A program made the position numbers and the translations under genes. The notes beneath the pieces were generated by a model, which saw only the letters and a program-made list of their open reading frames with translations, did not search any database and was not told where the DNA came from. Of a DNA stretch of 64,000 bases, positions 1 through 25,500 are shown piece after piece. The stretch's first letter is position 1. Each line of letters starts with the position of its first letter. The DNA comes from Glandiceps talaboti (lineage: Eukaryota; Hemichordata; Enteropneusta; Spengelidae). The DNA lies in the NCBI RefSeq assembly GCF_964340395.1, contig NC_135549.1, positions 18,943,842 to 19,007,841 on the forward strand, written 5' to 3'.

Positions 1-352
1 CCTATCCCAGTGAGCAGTGTTGCATTTATGAAATAATACCTTCCCAATTCACTGTAAGTAATAACAATATTTTGTTTAAAAATTAAGATTATGAAAAATT
101 ATGACGCCCCAGGCTGTTAATTCATTTATTTAGTCAGTTTAGTTTTCAATTTCAATTTGTTGTATTGTTATTGTTTTAACATTACATTTGTTAATGTTGA
201 TTTTACCATACTCTACCCACTGGCACTGAAGGTACTGAAGTTGTGTAATAAGGCTTCCTTGTGTAATTCCAAACTGGACAGACAGAATCTAAAAAAGAAT
301 ATTTGCAAGTCATTCTGTTCCAGTCTACATACATGTGATGTAAGATTCTCAC

Positions 353-12167
<11,815 letters not shown>

Positions 12168-12246
12168 CTGAAATTAAAGAATTTATGTCTCAATTTTTCC
12201 AATAATATTTATCAAATATTATACAATGATTACCAAAAAAGTTTGG

Positions 12247-12248
<2 letters not shown>

Positions 12249-12340
<92 letters not shown>
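12249..12340. repeat. (TA)n microsatellite
   Basis: About 46 uninterrupted TA units just upstream (in transcript order) of the first identified ABCC exon. Confidence 0.97.
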
Positions 12341-12344
<4 letters not shown>

Positions 12345-12866
12345 ACTATAGTATCTGACATATGTGCCAGGTTTGGTTGAAATCTGCTCATGCATTTCAG
12401 AGATACAGGTGGATACAAATGTATTCATGAACACACAAGCGCACAGATGGATAATATTTACTATTATCCATCTGGATAATATTTACTATTATCCATCTGG
12501 ATAATATTTACTGGTATGACACCGTAACAAAGTAACAATTCATTTTACATAATCATATCTTTTTTAATCGTATAACGTGTTTATAATGTTATAAACACTG
12601 GACAGCTACATATGAAAGGTTTTCCATGTTCTAGAACACCTCGAAGTTAGGAGGGTATGACGTCAGATTCCTGACATCCTTTGCGCAAAAATGGCGATTT
12701 TCAAATGAGCAATTTCGCAACTAGACACCAACACTAATATCCCCACTAAATACCAAGGCTATCGGTCTCTAGTGGCTTTTGAGTTTGTGTCGTCTACACA
12801 CACGCACAGACACAGACACAGACACACACACACATTTCACTATACCTCAGTTGTGCTAAAATGACA
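12345..12866 (+). mobile_element. Interspersed repeat with AC/ACAG tail and TTGTGCTAAAA end
   Basis: Non-coding segment ending in (ACAC/ACAG)n and CAGTTGTGCTAAAA. The same end, plus a preceding AACTAGACACC-like motif, occurs at 53210-53393 inside an APEH intron. I infer a dispersed non-autonomous element; class not determined. Confidence 0.55.
12448..12512. repeat. Tandem palindromic 27-bp units
   Basis: Two and a half copies of a unit built on GGATAATATTTACTATTATCC, itself an inverted repeat, so the array can fold into successive small hairpins. Confidence 0.8.
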
Positions 12867-13615
12867 TTACAATGCAAAGTACTTTTGCAACATGGTACAA
12901 TCACATACCTTACAAGAGGAATCCAAATCAAATCTGGTTGTATTTATAAGTCTAAATTCAATGGGGAAGTATTTAGGTCAGGGATTTGGAAGCACGCATT
13001 CTGTTCTTGCATAGACTCGTATACATGTAAGCATGACCATTGTCGGTAAATCGATTCAATATGTTGTTTGGTATCCTTGGTTATTGTGCAATTGACTATT
13101 AATGTTCAACTTGTTACATATTAAATTAGATGGTGATACACACTAGATGTGCCTGTATAACTTGTTTCAGTGTTGAGGTTAATCCCTATTGAATTCCAAT
13201 GGAGTGAATTTAAATATACCTCCGACGTCAGTAGCTGTTACTAGAAACAACGAAGAACTAAGACCATATCTGACCAACAAACTTTAACAAATTCAGCCTT
13301 ACATAAATACAGTTATCAAAAAACATGAATATGCCCTAAACTTGAAATGCCATCGGACAAATGATATATTTCTCGAGATATATGGAATTGAGATACTCTA
13401 AAATATGGTTGAGGCGGGTACGGGCAATCCCTACTTTATCTCGAGAAGACAACAACAGATTATCCGTTACACACGTATATAGTCTGTGGAGATTACAGGT
13501 ACTTTGTCACAGGTACAGAAATTTAAACTTTATCTAAATATTCCTTAAGCCTTTTACTGTTTAATGTATTTGTTGTGATCTTGTCCACTATTACTGTCTG
13601 ACGATCGTTCTGTGT

Positions 13616-13800
13616 ACGTTCTCGGTGACACAACCCAGTCAGTGTCACTTGTGAGCTAATAATTCTATTCAAGCATGGTCATATTCAAAATATACCGTCA
13701 GCATTGATGATAGTTTTGAATATCGTAAATACCAAATAACACCATTACGTATGACCCATCACCATTCTTGAATAGAATTAGGCTCACTAGCGACTTTAAA
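13616..13800. repeat. Fold-back (MITE-like) repeat
   Basis: Arms GTGAGCTAATAATTCTATTC and its near-complement (GAATAGAATTAGGCTCAC) face each other across about 110 bp, with further pairing of CATGGTCAT with ATGACCCATC. A diverged relative appears around 39895-40090. No open reading frame. Confidence 0.65.
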
Positions 13801-13881
13801 CTGTAATCCTTAGCACATTCCTGATGTCGACTAAATTCTGTCGGCCCGGCCGGCCCCAACAATTTCCCCATAATTATTCAA

Positions 13882-14250
13882 AACGTTCATGGTCATGGGT
13901 TCGAATCCCACTGGAAACAGGGGATTTTTCTGTGACCGACCCAAACCCAGGGTGAGTGTTCTACAGACTCGGTGGATAGACTGTATCACTCAGCCGTGTC
14001 TCACTCACAAGACTAGTGCAAACTTGGTGGAACTACTGGAGTAATGACTTAAGAGGTCGGGACGATTACTCACGCGGAGCCGGCAGATGCTATCTTTGCC
14101 GGGCCTGGGTGACTCTGCGGTAGCCTGTGGATTGACTGGGAAAGCCTTGACAGCTCCATAGTAACGCGATATATGGAGCTGTGTTATGTAGTCCCAAGCC
14201 TGAATGGAACTCTGTAGAATTATGTGTGATTGTGTACATACATGTACGTC
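13882..14250 (+). mobile_element. tRNA-derived SINE, 5' truncated
   Basis: Contains an excellent polymerase III B box (GGGTTCGAATCCC, 13897-13909). The following 300 bp match the second copy at 21073-21485, including GACTGTATCACTCA.CCGTGTCTCAC and CCGGGTGACTC-like blocks. The A-box half is missing or decayed. Non-coding. Confidence 0.75.
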
Positions 14251-15834
14251 TGCATAAAAAGAATATCGTTGGGAGCAATTCCCACCACAAAAAATTGAAA
14301 TAAAAAAGTGTTATTAACAAATAGAAACTTGTTCAATCATAATACTTTGATGGTATCATACAAAAGCTAAAAAATACATATTGTGTTTGTTATATATATG
14401 GCGACCTGCACACAACATATGGCGCAAAATTGACACACTCTTATTCTCGCTTTGTATGGTCATAAATTTATGTATCTAGTCTAAAAGTATTAGTACAAAG
14501 TCGTGTGTCATTGTGTATATCACATGCAAGTAACGTCAAGGACAGGGGTACTGTTAATTTGTGTTAATGACCATGAAACTGGCATAACTTGGCATGGAAA
14601 AAGAAATACAAATTCGTTTTCGCCTCGCCAGAAACCATGCTATGATGTGACCCCGATGTCGACTAAGCATATTCAGATGACTTGTTGGGAACGGCGGGAT
14701 TATCAATCATTTAAGTCGTAATTCTTATAACTTACCACTCAGTGATTTCCGCATACAGTATTCTATGTCATTAAGCATAAAATGACAGTCAGAAAGATAG
14801 TCACAATATCCAAGAAAAGCGGGAAATACATCTAAGTACTTGTAATTTTACTGAATGTGTCAACCCCCACGCGTACGTGACTTGAGTACGACATAACAAT
14901 AACAACAGTTCAAGGGCGCAAGATCAATAGTTCATGATCACTTTAGGATAAAAACACACTACATTTGTTTATTTTAGGTCTCCCTTCACCCCCCCCCCCC
15001 CACACTTTTAACTAAATTTTAGTCAAAATTGAAAATTGTTTCAGACAACACAATCAGTTTTTAAATCAGTATGTAGTAGTAGTATGTCGTGCTATGAATG
15101 CAAAGTCAGTATGTCATGAAGAAAAAAAAATCTTTTATTTATGTATTTGAGTGCCGTACATTACAGGTCGAAAATCCTTTGATTTGAGGGCATTTTCTAG
15201 GGTACAAAACAGATGAAATTAAAAGTGAAATTGATTTTGTAGGATGAGAACTAAAATGGTTCAAATCCCCCTCTCCCCAAGTAAAAGAATTTACTTTTGT
15301 ATCCTACACTGAACCATTGATCTCGCCCCTAAATAAGTATTATTGCTTTAGTGTAACCTGTTTACCTCGTCAGTTGGAGCAGTGCATTCCACAGATTGGC
15401 ATATACACCAAGCACACGCTGAGTTCCTATTTTTCCCCTCAATTTAGGGAGTCTTCAGTAATTACAGAGGGGAGGGGGAAAAGAAAAATCAGGCCCGGCC
15501 TGTTGCGTGAAATATGACTCCTCTCCCACGATTCCATCGACACTGAAATACTGTGTGGTGAGTAAGAATATAAAGCTCTTGCGGCTTTCATTCATTGAAA
15601 CTGAACTTATATTATTGGCATGTGCATGTGAAAGCTGGTTGGCACAGTGATTTATTTCTCGTATGCGATTTAATATATACTATCATATATATGCTCTTTG
15701 ATATTTGCGATCAGGACCAAAGAAAATGCAAAAAAAGGACATTCCTTTGTTTTGATTACTTAGTTTGGTTGCACTGTCCATATTCTGTATTTATTCGTAC
15801 TATTTGTCAGAAAAAAGTTACATTACGTATGTGT

Positions 15835-16014
15835 ATGCATGCATGTATGTATGTATGTATGTATGTATGTATGTATGTATGTATGTATGTATGTATGTAT
15901 GTATGTATGTATGCATGCATGCATGCATGCATGCATGCATGCATGCATGCATGTATGTATGTATGTATGTATGTATGTATGTATGTATGTATGTATGTAT
16001 GTATGTATGTATGT
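15835..16014. repeat. (TATG)n(TGCA)n(TATG)n compound microsatellite
   Basis: About 18 TATG units, then about 11 TGCA units (self-complementary), then about 16 TATG units. Confidence 0.97.
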
Positions 16015-17473
16015 CCTATCTAAATTTTGTACACGTGATTACTTGTGTTCATCCATTTTGTGTACAATTTATTTCCTTATAAACAATCACAAACTTTTTA
16101 CACAATTTTCTTTTATCTTACTTGTCAAAATAGTGTTTTGTAATACGGAACTTGCAATCCAGACTGAGCATGCTCAAACGCACAGGACTATGGGATTATC
16201 TGTGGTTATCGTAATACCTAATCTGGAACTACTTATAAAATTAACCTCCCATAATTGTCAGGGTAACTATGAATTGATTATTTGTGGTTACAAACAATGT
16301 ATCAACATTGTTTACAATACTAATTGATTAGTATGTATTAACACATTTCCCATGATGCAATATTCAACATGGCGGGTTCCCCATTACTGAGTTGCAAACG
16401 AATGATCAGATAGTGCTGTGGTTTCTCTGTCAAAATTATTGGATTATTGGATTTGTCTGAATATGACATTTGTTCGTCATTTATTACATTCGTCACATTC
16501 TTGAATTTGGCACGTTCAGAGCTCCCACGATAGTAAGCTACCTGCTGCCGGTATACAATCGCCATCGATCATTTTAACGATTTATTATTAACACAAGATT
16601 ATATGTGATAGTAATAAGTTTATTATGCAAATCAATTTTCACAGTATATTGTAAGATTGCGGTTTTATGTTATTACCGCCAAGTATTCCATCATTGTAAA
16701 AACAATAATAAACTTATGCAGCTTTCCTAGAATATGTACATTTGCCAACAGGAATACACAGAAGGACTTAACTGTGTGGCACAAAACAATAGGAAAACAA
16801 AATAAAATAAGATAGAATAAAATTCTCGCGGCTTCAGTTTGACGGAACTGGGTAAATATTAAATTTGCATGTATGATGATGGACATTTGACCAGTGTGCT
16901 CACATGGTCATTGATTTATTGCTCGTATGTTACTCAAATACATGTACATGCCTTATTGACATTTATGATCTGGGCCACAAAGGGGCGTTTGAAATTTTGT
17001 CATCGACTACCACTATTACCATTGGTGCTGACGTATTTCGTAAATGAAAAAAATGAAAAAATGAAGTTTTACACATGGCAGCTTATCGGAATGTTTGACG
17101 GTATTGATTATACTATCTTTATTCATACTGAATGACATTATACACTGATAAGTAGAAACGCAAATAAAAAAGCTATCCTGAAGTCAGTGGTGGGTGAATG
17201 TTCTTTCGGTGAGTGTCCTTCGGGCGGGTGTCCTTTGGGGGAATGTCCTATCCAAAACGATTCATCGGTGACGCCCATATCAGATCGTACCATAATCTGG
17301 CTGTTTCGTCTCTGTCACGCCGGGTCTCTCCCCACTTATCAATGACTGTGTCTCCGATTTTCTGTCAGGGTCACCCTCACCGGTTCTGCGTGTTTTAGTG
17401 GTAAATTGAAATTATTTTACATTAATTATCGTAACTTTGTCTACCGTATTTGGGAATTAACACCATACGCACG

Positions 17474-17516
<43 letters not shown>

Positions 17517-17771
17517 ATGTGTGTGTGTGTAACTTGGAATTTTATAAATGATGTATCGTAACACACTGCAGTTCAACTGTCAGAGAGATGTCTGATGCCT
17601 CTAAACCGTTCTGCCCCTGAATTATTTTAACGATCAACAATACATTTTCTTTTTAATGAGTCAGAGTTTGTGTTATGAAATGATATTTAAATTAATAGAT
17701 CAATTTCATATCAGGTAATAGTATGTGGAATACAGGAACCCAAACTTACAAAAAGAGGCATGGTAAATAAT

Positions 17772-18995
17772 ACCAGATTTAAACTGAATGCCTCCCGTAA
17801 GGGAATCACTAATTATGGAAATAAAATAAAAAAACTAAAAAAAAACTATGGTAACAGGCTTTGTTTTTGGACAAGCGTGCTTTCTTAAGATAATGTATGT
17901 GCCATATTATGCGGAATTCGAAGAGTGCATGATACTGCTCAATTACTGAATATCGTTCATTATTCAAAATACTCATTAAAAGGTAAAAGTTGTAGCAACA
18001 AACTTCATAGGACAGGTGCGTATTATTATGGTTGATATATGTATCATATTATACGAAATTTGAAGCTTGCATTTTTAAGATACAACGTAGTAACCTAAAA
18101 TCAATAATTATGCAAATATTTCATAAAAACTGTATGCTATAGCACCAAATGTTATAGGACGTACCTGCTTTGTTGTGGTTAACATTATGTACTAATTAGT
18201 ATTGAAATTGAAGTATTCAATCTTAAGATATAGCCTAATTACTGAAAATTATTAATTATGCAAATTATTCATTAACACTGAAAGGTACATCAACCAGCTT
18301 TACAGGACATGTGCGATTGTTATTGTTAACATGTGTACTGAAATATATTGAAATTGAAGTATGCAGTCGTAAGATATAGCCTAATTACCAAGAATAATTA
18401 ATTATGCAAATTATTCAGTAACACTGAAAGGTACACAAACAAGCTTTACAGGACATATGTGATTGTTATGGTTAACGTGTGTACTGAATTATATTGGAAT
18501 TGAAGTATGTATTCTTAAGATATAGCCTAATTACTGAAAATCATTAATTATGCAAATTATTCATTAAAACTGTACGGTGCATCAACAAACTTGATAGGAC
18601 ATATATGTTCTCTTATGGTTAACGTATGTACTAAATTATGATGAATTTGAAGTATGTATTCTTAAGATATAGCCTAATTACCAAAAATAATTAATTATGC
18701 AAAGTATTTATTAACGCTGTAAGATACATCAACGAATTTTATAGGACAAATGTATGTTGTTATGTTGAACGAATATACTAAATTATATTGAAATTGAAGT
18801 ATGCAGTCCTAAGATATTGCGTAATTAGTTGATTTCATGAATATGCAAATTTCTCTAATTAAACATTAACAGATCTGTCTCAAAACCTAATCAGGTCTAG
18901 CTATTACCCTAAAGATTATAAATCCCAAATTTCATTACAATTGAGCCAGCCGATTTTTAGAAAATGATGACACAGACACACAGACAGATAGACAG

Positions 18996-19026
<31 letters not shown>

Positions 19027-19080
19027 CACAGACACACCTTCCCCTTTTAATACCTCCCGTACCCTTACGGGAGGTAAAAA
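17772..19080 (+). mobile_element. Repeat element with CCTCCCGTAAGGG inverted ends, copy 1
   Basis: About 1.3 kb. One end reads CCTCCCGTAAGGG, the other CCCTTACGGGAGG. The interior is six or so tandem units of about 147 bp, each containing ATGCAAAT.ATTCATTAA and TAAGATATAGCCTAATTA, followed by a (CAGA)n tract (18970-19036). Just before the right end is a hairpin formed by CCTCCCGTA and TACGGGAGG. No transposase frame, so non-autonomous. Tandem core plus tetranucleotide microsatellite recalls the pearl/Helitron-like elements of bivalves, but that is an architectural comparison only. Confidence 0.8.
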
Positions 19081-19260
19081 CGTCAGTCGACAAAACATAA
19101 AAGGCAAATTCAGTCACGAGCTTTCATCGTGAAAAGTATTCCCTTCACCAATCTGAGTGTCTCAATATGACAATAAAATTGGTGGAATTGTTCTCCTTGT
19201 AAATCAGTTACACATAGCTATATTAAACAAAATCAATCAATAAATAAATAAATAAATATT

Positions 19261-19563
<303 letters not shown>

Positions 19564-19597
19564 CTGTAATGAATTCCGTTCGCTAAACTTTATCGAC

Positions 19598-22500
19598 TTA
19601 CGTTCCAAATTCTTCACCCTCCTCGATTGTTCCTGGTAGTTTTCGGTTTCTTGTTTCTGGTAGGAAAAAAGCTGCCAACCCGGCAATTACTGATGTACCA
19701 CCCATTATAACAAATGGTAACGGGGTCCAGTATACATCCAATAGCATTACATACGGTGAGATAATAACGCCAACACCTGCACTCATGGCAGACACACCCA
19801 TACCTGCATTCCTAAGAATAAAATACCTCATAGTGATAAATATTGCAATTAATCTCCACTCACCATTATAATAACCCCAGGGATATACATCAATCATATA
19901 TATTCAACAATCAAAAGACATATTAACCAGTCTAATTCATTACAACCAATAACAAGTAAACACAAGTAATAGACAGAGACGTTTTAATATAGGAAACACA
20001 AGATACATATTCAGGCTAGACACAATGTAGTGTGTGCAAGCTGTTCATTTACAAATAATTTCACAACAGCTATAAACATTATACATTAATTAGGTTTCTT
20101 TGCAATTTATTAATTTACAAACATGAACAGGGTCTATGTTTTCCTATGGAATTGTTCTCCAAGTAGGAAAACATAATAAGGTTAGTTTGATAATTAAATA
20201 AATAGCCACTTTTTAATCCACACAGCTACTTTAAGATGGTTATGATATTACTCATTCAAAAATTTCGACAATAAAAACATACATTGTCCTTTAGTATTTT
20301 TTCCCCGAACGTTAATCCCAATGGGGATCATCGTCGCAAACCACAGCCTCTTTTACGACACCGTCGAAACGTGTTTTAAGAACAGGACTGAGTGTAGCGG
20401 AAGAAATAACAGCTCTGGATAAACTGATAAAGTTATTTCAATCATATAAAATACTCTACCATCGCACGTATTAAAAAAAATGCCATGGACAACTGAGATA
20501 TGTCCGACCCCTGGCGGCTTTTTTTGTTGATCTTTGAGAGTAGAAAACACATATACAATGACAATGTACCTCGCAATTTTGTAGTTACGGCGTGCGCATG
20601 CGTCAGGGCGTTCAAATATCGTTTATCCCGTGGGCGGGCAACAAAAATTAATCTCAGGTGATATTCCTGACAGACATTTTTAATCTAAAGATCCTAACAC
20701 TTATTGGCAGAATGATATTTCATTCGGACGCTTACATTCTAAACATCGAACCATTTACCGACAGCACAGTAACACACGTCCACAAGCAAGTCAACAAATG
20801 TAAGGTTTTACCTACCTGGCAACTGTAGGATAGATTTCCATTCCATATATAAAGACCATCGAATATGATACGGCAATACACATTTTGGCTACCATAGCTA
20901 TGGCTACAGAGACACCAGGAATCCCTGAACAAAGAAAATGTATTGAGATCTTGTCTAAGAGAAGTTTTATACTCTTGTGTGATAGTAGGTATATGTACGT
21001 GTTATCCTTTGATTACAGTGTACATTGATGAAGTGAGTCATTTTAAAGAAAGCTAATTGAACTATTAGCTTAACCGGCACCATGGCTAAGGGGTTAAAGC
21101 TCTGGACTAGTCGGGGGTTATTGAGTTCGATGTAACTGGAAGCAAGGGATTTATGTGACCAGCTCAAAACCAGGCCAGCTAGGGAGAGTGTTATACATAC
21201 TAGATAGGTAGGCTGTATCACTCAACCGTGTCTCACACACAAGACGAATTGCGAATGGGGGGGGGGGAGGGTTCTGTTGGAGCAATGACTTGAACAGATG
21301 CTGACGATTATACACACAGAGCCAATAGGTGTTATGCAGGGCCCGGGTGACTCCAGGACAGACTGTGAACTGGCTGGGAAAGTTTTGCAAGTTCCACGGC
21401 GACGTGAAAGAGAGCTTGTAATATGTCACGTGGTCCAAAAATTGAATGCAAATCTGTATTTGTATTACGGGAGCTATTATTCCTAGCACACAAAAGTTTT
21501 TGAAAAGGAGAAAGCTAAGCTGTAATTTTACATGATCAACAAGCTTACATGAAAAGGTATACACCATGATATTGATGTTATGTATGTAAATGTTTTAGGG
21601 AGTACTACAAGTTGACTTACGTTGAAGCTCACAGAGAATGAGTGCTACACCTGCAAAAAGTGACAGTCCACAAACTGACCAACGTCTATATAGGACATTC
21701 CTAAACCACAACATAATGACCAAAATACGACCAATGATCTCTACAAGTCCAGATAGGATGAAAGTTGTGTATGGGTTGTCTCCGATCTGGTCGGTGTTTA
21801 GAGAAATGCCGTAATATACGAAAGCACATGAAAACCTGAAACGGTAATTATATAAAACAAAGGTGTGAAGAATTGCATCGACTTAATATAAGCTTACATC
21901 CTGTTCTCAGATAGTTCAATTGTGTTTTCATTTACAAATTTAAAAGTAAAGCAGTCTTCTTTTAATTATTGATTTCGCAGAAACAGCAAATAGTACGTTT
22001 GCCATGATCTGACCACCTGCAATCTCGCATCCTACCCCGGCGCCATCAAACCAATCCATTGTGACTAAATGTGCTTCAGACGTCCTCGTTTTAACTGTAC
22101 TGAGATTGCTACGGTGAAGTCTATACTTACCAATTCAAACACATCAGTAATGTCCTGAGTCGTAACTTGGGAGGTTTTAGAAGGTCTAGTAATGTGTACC
22201 TATGCTCACCTTCCTGAAGAGAAAAGATTGAAGAATCTATTATACTGACAGTGACTCACGGCTTGCTTGATACACAATGTTTTACGACCTTGAACTTGCA
22301 ACATGAGTTTTGACCTCAGATTTAGTGTCAGAATAGCAGGTTTTAACATTAATAATTCAAAACCCGGAGGCAATGATCAAGCTCGAGCTCTGTCAGGTAA
22401 AAATAATATTTGTTAGCCTGGCGTTGCATTTGTAAGGAGAGTCTGTGCCTATTGCTGAATTTTGCTGCTTTTATATGTAATAAAGTTTGTAAGCTGATCA

Positions 22501-25500
22501 GCCATGATTGAGCAAGACGCATTAGTACAGAATCACATGAAAACTATTCGAATTTCTTTCTTGAAGTTTATGTCTTTCTAAATCATCTATGGTAATTACA
22601 ATGCATAGCCTAATGTAGAGCTTGATTAAAAACATTTACGAAATAGACTATAAGGTAATCATTTCATAACAAATTAACAGTAAAATGAAATCTCAAACCT
22701 GTGGTAGACCAACTTCTTTTTGAGATTTCAAGTGCACTTCCTTTTCTTCCTCAAATATGTTATCAGGCAAGTTGGTCTTATTAAACCTAGCAAAACGCTT
22801 CAAGATTTTCTCACATTTGTCATACTTGTGTTTTTGCATTAACCACATCGGGGATTCTGTGATGAGACTTTTGAAAACGAAAAAAGGATCAATTTTGGTA
22901 AATTTTAAATAATAGTATAACATAAATACAAAAACACTACTTAGTGTACATGTGCAGTATCTTATAACCTAATTCTCAAAATATGTCGCCGAACATACAC
23001 GTATGCTACATGCACAATTATGAAAATGAAGTAATAGATAACCACCGCAGCCTCAGTGTTTCTGGAATCGAATCCAGAAACACCGAGGCTATATACATTG
23101 TACAAAGAAGTGTTAGTATTTGTAACGATAAACATTTTATGCAAAACCAGTAAAATGACAGAACCCTATTCATGATGTGCGAGTGCATGTGTGGCGTATT
23201 TGCACGCCGGGTACTTGCATGCGATGTTCTCTGACGTACGACCGTATTCTTACGAGCTTGGTGAATGAAAGAGCGTAAGCATGATTCACAGTACACTCAC
23301 TAGTACTCCCACTAACAGTTCATGCCTTTGATATACAACAAATTTCGAAAAAAAGTACTACACTTTGTGCAAATTTAAATAGGTAATAAAAAGTCCACGT
23401 GATTCCGTGGACATGAAACGATCTTGCGCTCATTTGCATACAGATATGCAAATGAGCGCGATTTTACTGAAGGCTCCTTACATACATAGAACCACTTACA
23501 AGATAGAGGGCAGAAATATTGCCCATGAAATGCCAACAATCAGATGCATTTTGCGCCAATCTCCGTTCAATAACCATCCAATGACTCCTAGTAAGATGTA
23601 GGAAATACTGAATCCGATATGTATTAAAATAATAGTGATTGATCTAAACCTCATACCAATCATTTCCAGCACTGTTAAAATGAAAGAAAAGGGCATTATA
23701 AATGATGAAGGCATTACCTTGGAACATTGGTCTGTAAGATACATTATGCCATACCATTCTATGAGGCTGCGAGCAAGCAAAGTTTCGAGAAGCCGAAAAG
23801 GGCTGAACAACACAGACGTGTCTTAGAATGTACTTGGAACACTGGTATACCGTTGCATTGGTAAAATAAAGACATGTATGGCAAAAATCCAGGGATTTAC
23901 GAACGAACAATAACAATTAGTAACGACGACTACCACTACCACCTCATACAAAAAAAATGACATATTGAACTTACTCATCACTTGAGACGTTATGAAGAGA
24001 GAAATTGGAAAGACACCGAGGCAAAACTGTCCGATGATAAACATCGTGTAACTAGTTGAAAATGCTGTTCCGATCGCAAAGACAACAGAGATCGTTAAGG
24101 TCATAATATAAACGGGCTTCCTGCCATATCTACAGAGAAATAAAGAAAAAAACTCAGAGCAATATATTGAGTTCTTAATAAAGCTATCGACCTGTGTGTG
24201 CATCCGACACATAAACATTATGAATGACACCATTACATAACAGAGTTGATAAGATTGTAAACCAATCACGTGACTCAGTAAATCTTAAAATAGTTCATCC
24301 ACAAGTTGAATTATGTATGAACAAGTGGAAGGATTGGTAAATATGTGTCTGGTACACATCAATCGACGAATCGACCAGTTAGTTATCTGTCAAGGAAATC
24401 TGTCAAGGAAACATGCAGTCACTTCATTATTAATCAAATAACCATCATGCAACCAACCATTTAGCATCCAAACAAACCGATTAGAAGTTTAGTTATTAGT
24501 AATGTTATGTGTTACCAGGTTATCGAATGGGTGAACATTTTTCTCGTACGCATCCATCGATGAATCACCCAACTAATTACTTAATTAACTAACTATGCAA
24601 GCACGCAATCAATAACAAAATAAGTAAATTACATAGATAAATAAACCAATAAATAAATAAATAAATAAATTAATTAATTAATTAACCCACACATCGTAAC
24701 CTAGCAACCACACCCCCTCCCCTTGGCCATACTGGTAAAATATACAATGGACTATTTATATTCAGAATGTAGAGATCTTTGACACTTCTTACATGTCTGA
24801 TAATTGTCCAAAAATGACACTACCAACTAAGTTACCAACTGGTAGAATGGATTTTGACAGTTGCTTCATCCAGTCCTTGTGACAAACCAGGTCATACTGT
24901 CAAGATAAAAAGACAACATGAAGCGTAGACTGACATTCAACAGACACTTCTTCAGATTTGATTTTTTCTGCAAGTTGTGAATTAAATGAGCAAGATAAGT
25001 TATCAAGTTTCGGAAAATAAAAAATAATAATGTGAATGAATGAATGAATGAATGAATGAATGAATGAATGAATGAATGAATGAATGAATGAATGAATTGG
25101 TAATACATAAGGAATAGAAAGGCATTTGGCACGAAATAAGAATGGCAGACAATACAATTACACTTACTAGAAGGTAGTATTACGAGTATATGGTTATTGC
25201 AGTACCATGTTACGAAAGGTAAAACAATACAATAGTAAAAAAAAGACGTCGATTTATATTGAATATAAATAAGCTTGATGTTTAAACTTGCATGAGCTGC
25301 AACTGGGATATTTGGTTTTTTTTTATCAAACAACACCAAAGATATGTTAGCTAAAAATTGTTCAGTTACTCATATGAGGACGTTGTACCTGTTAATGAAA
25401 GATTTTATCCGTTGATCGTGTAGTGACAGGATCACATCTTGAGCAAAAGCTGTGTTAATCCGGCACCCTGGTGGTTTTGCTTGCCTCGACACTCATATTT

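Noticed and set aside
16338-16565. 75-codon minus-strand frame starting MAIVYRQQ, considered as the missing first ABCC exon
   Set aside because: Its possible donor after RQQ ends in phase 0, while the known ABCC exon needs one carried base. No similarity to ABCC N-termini.
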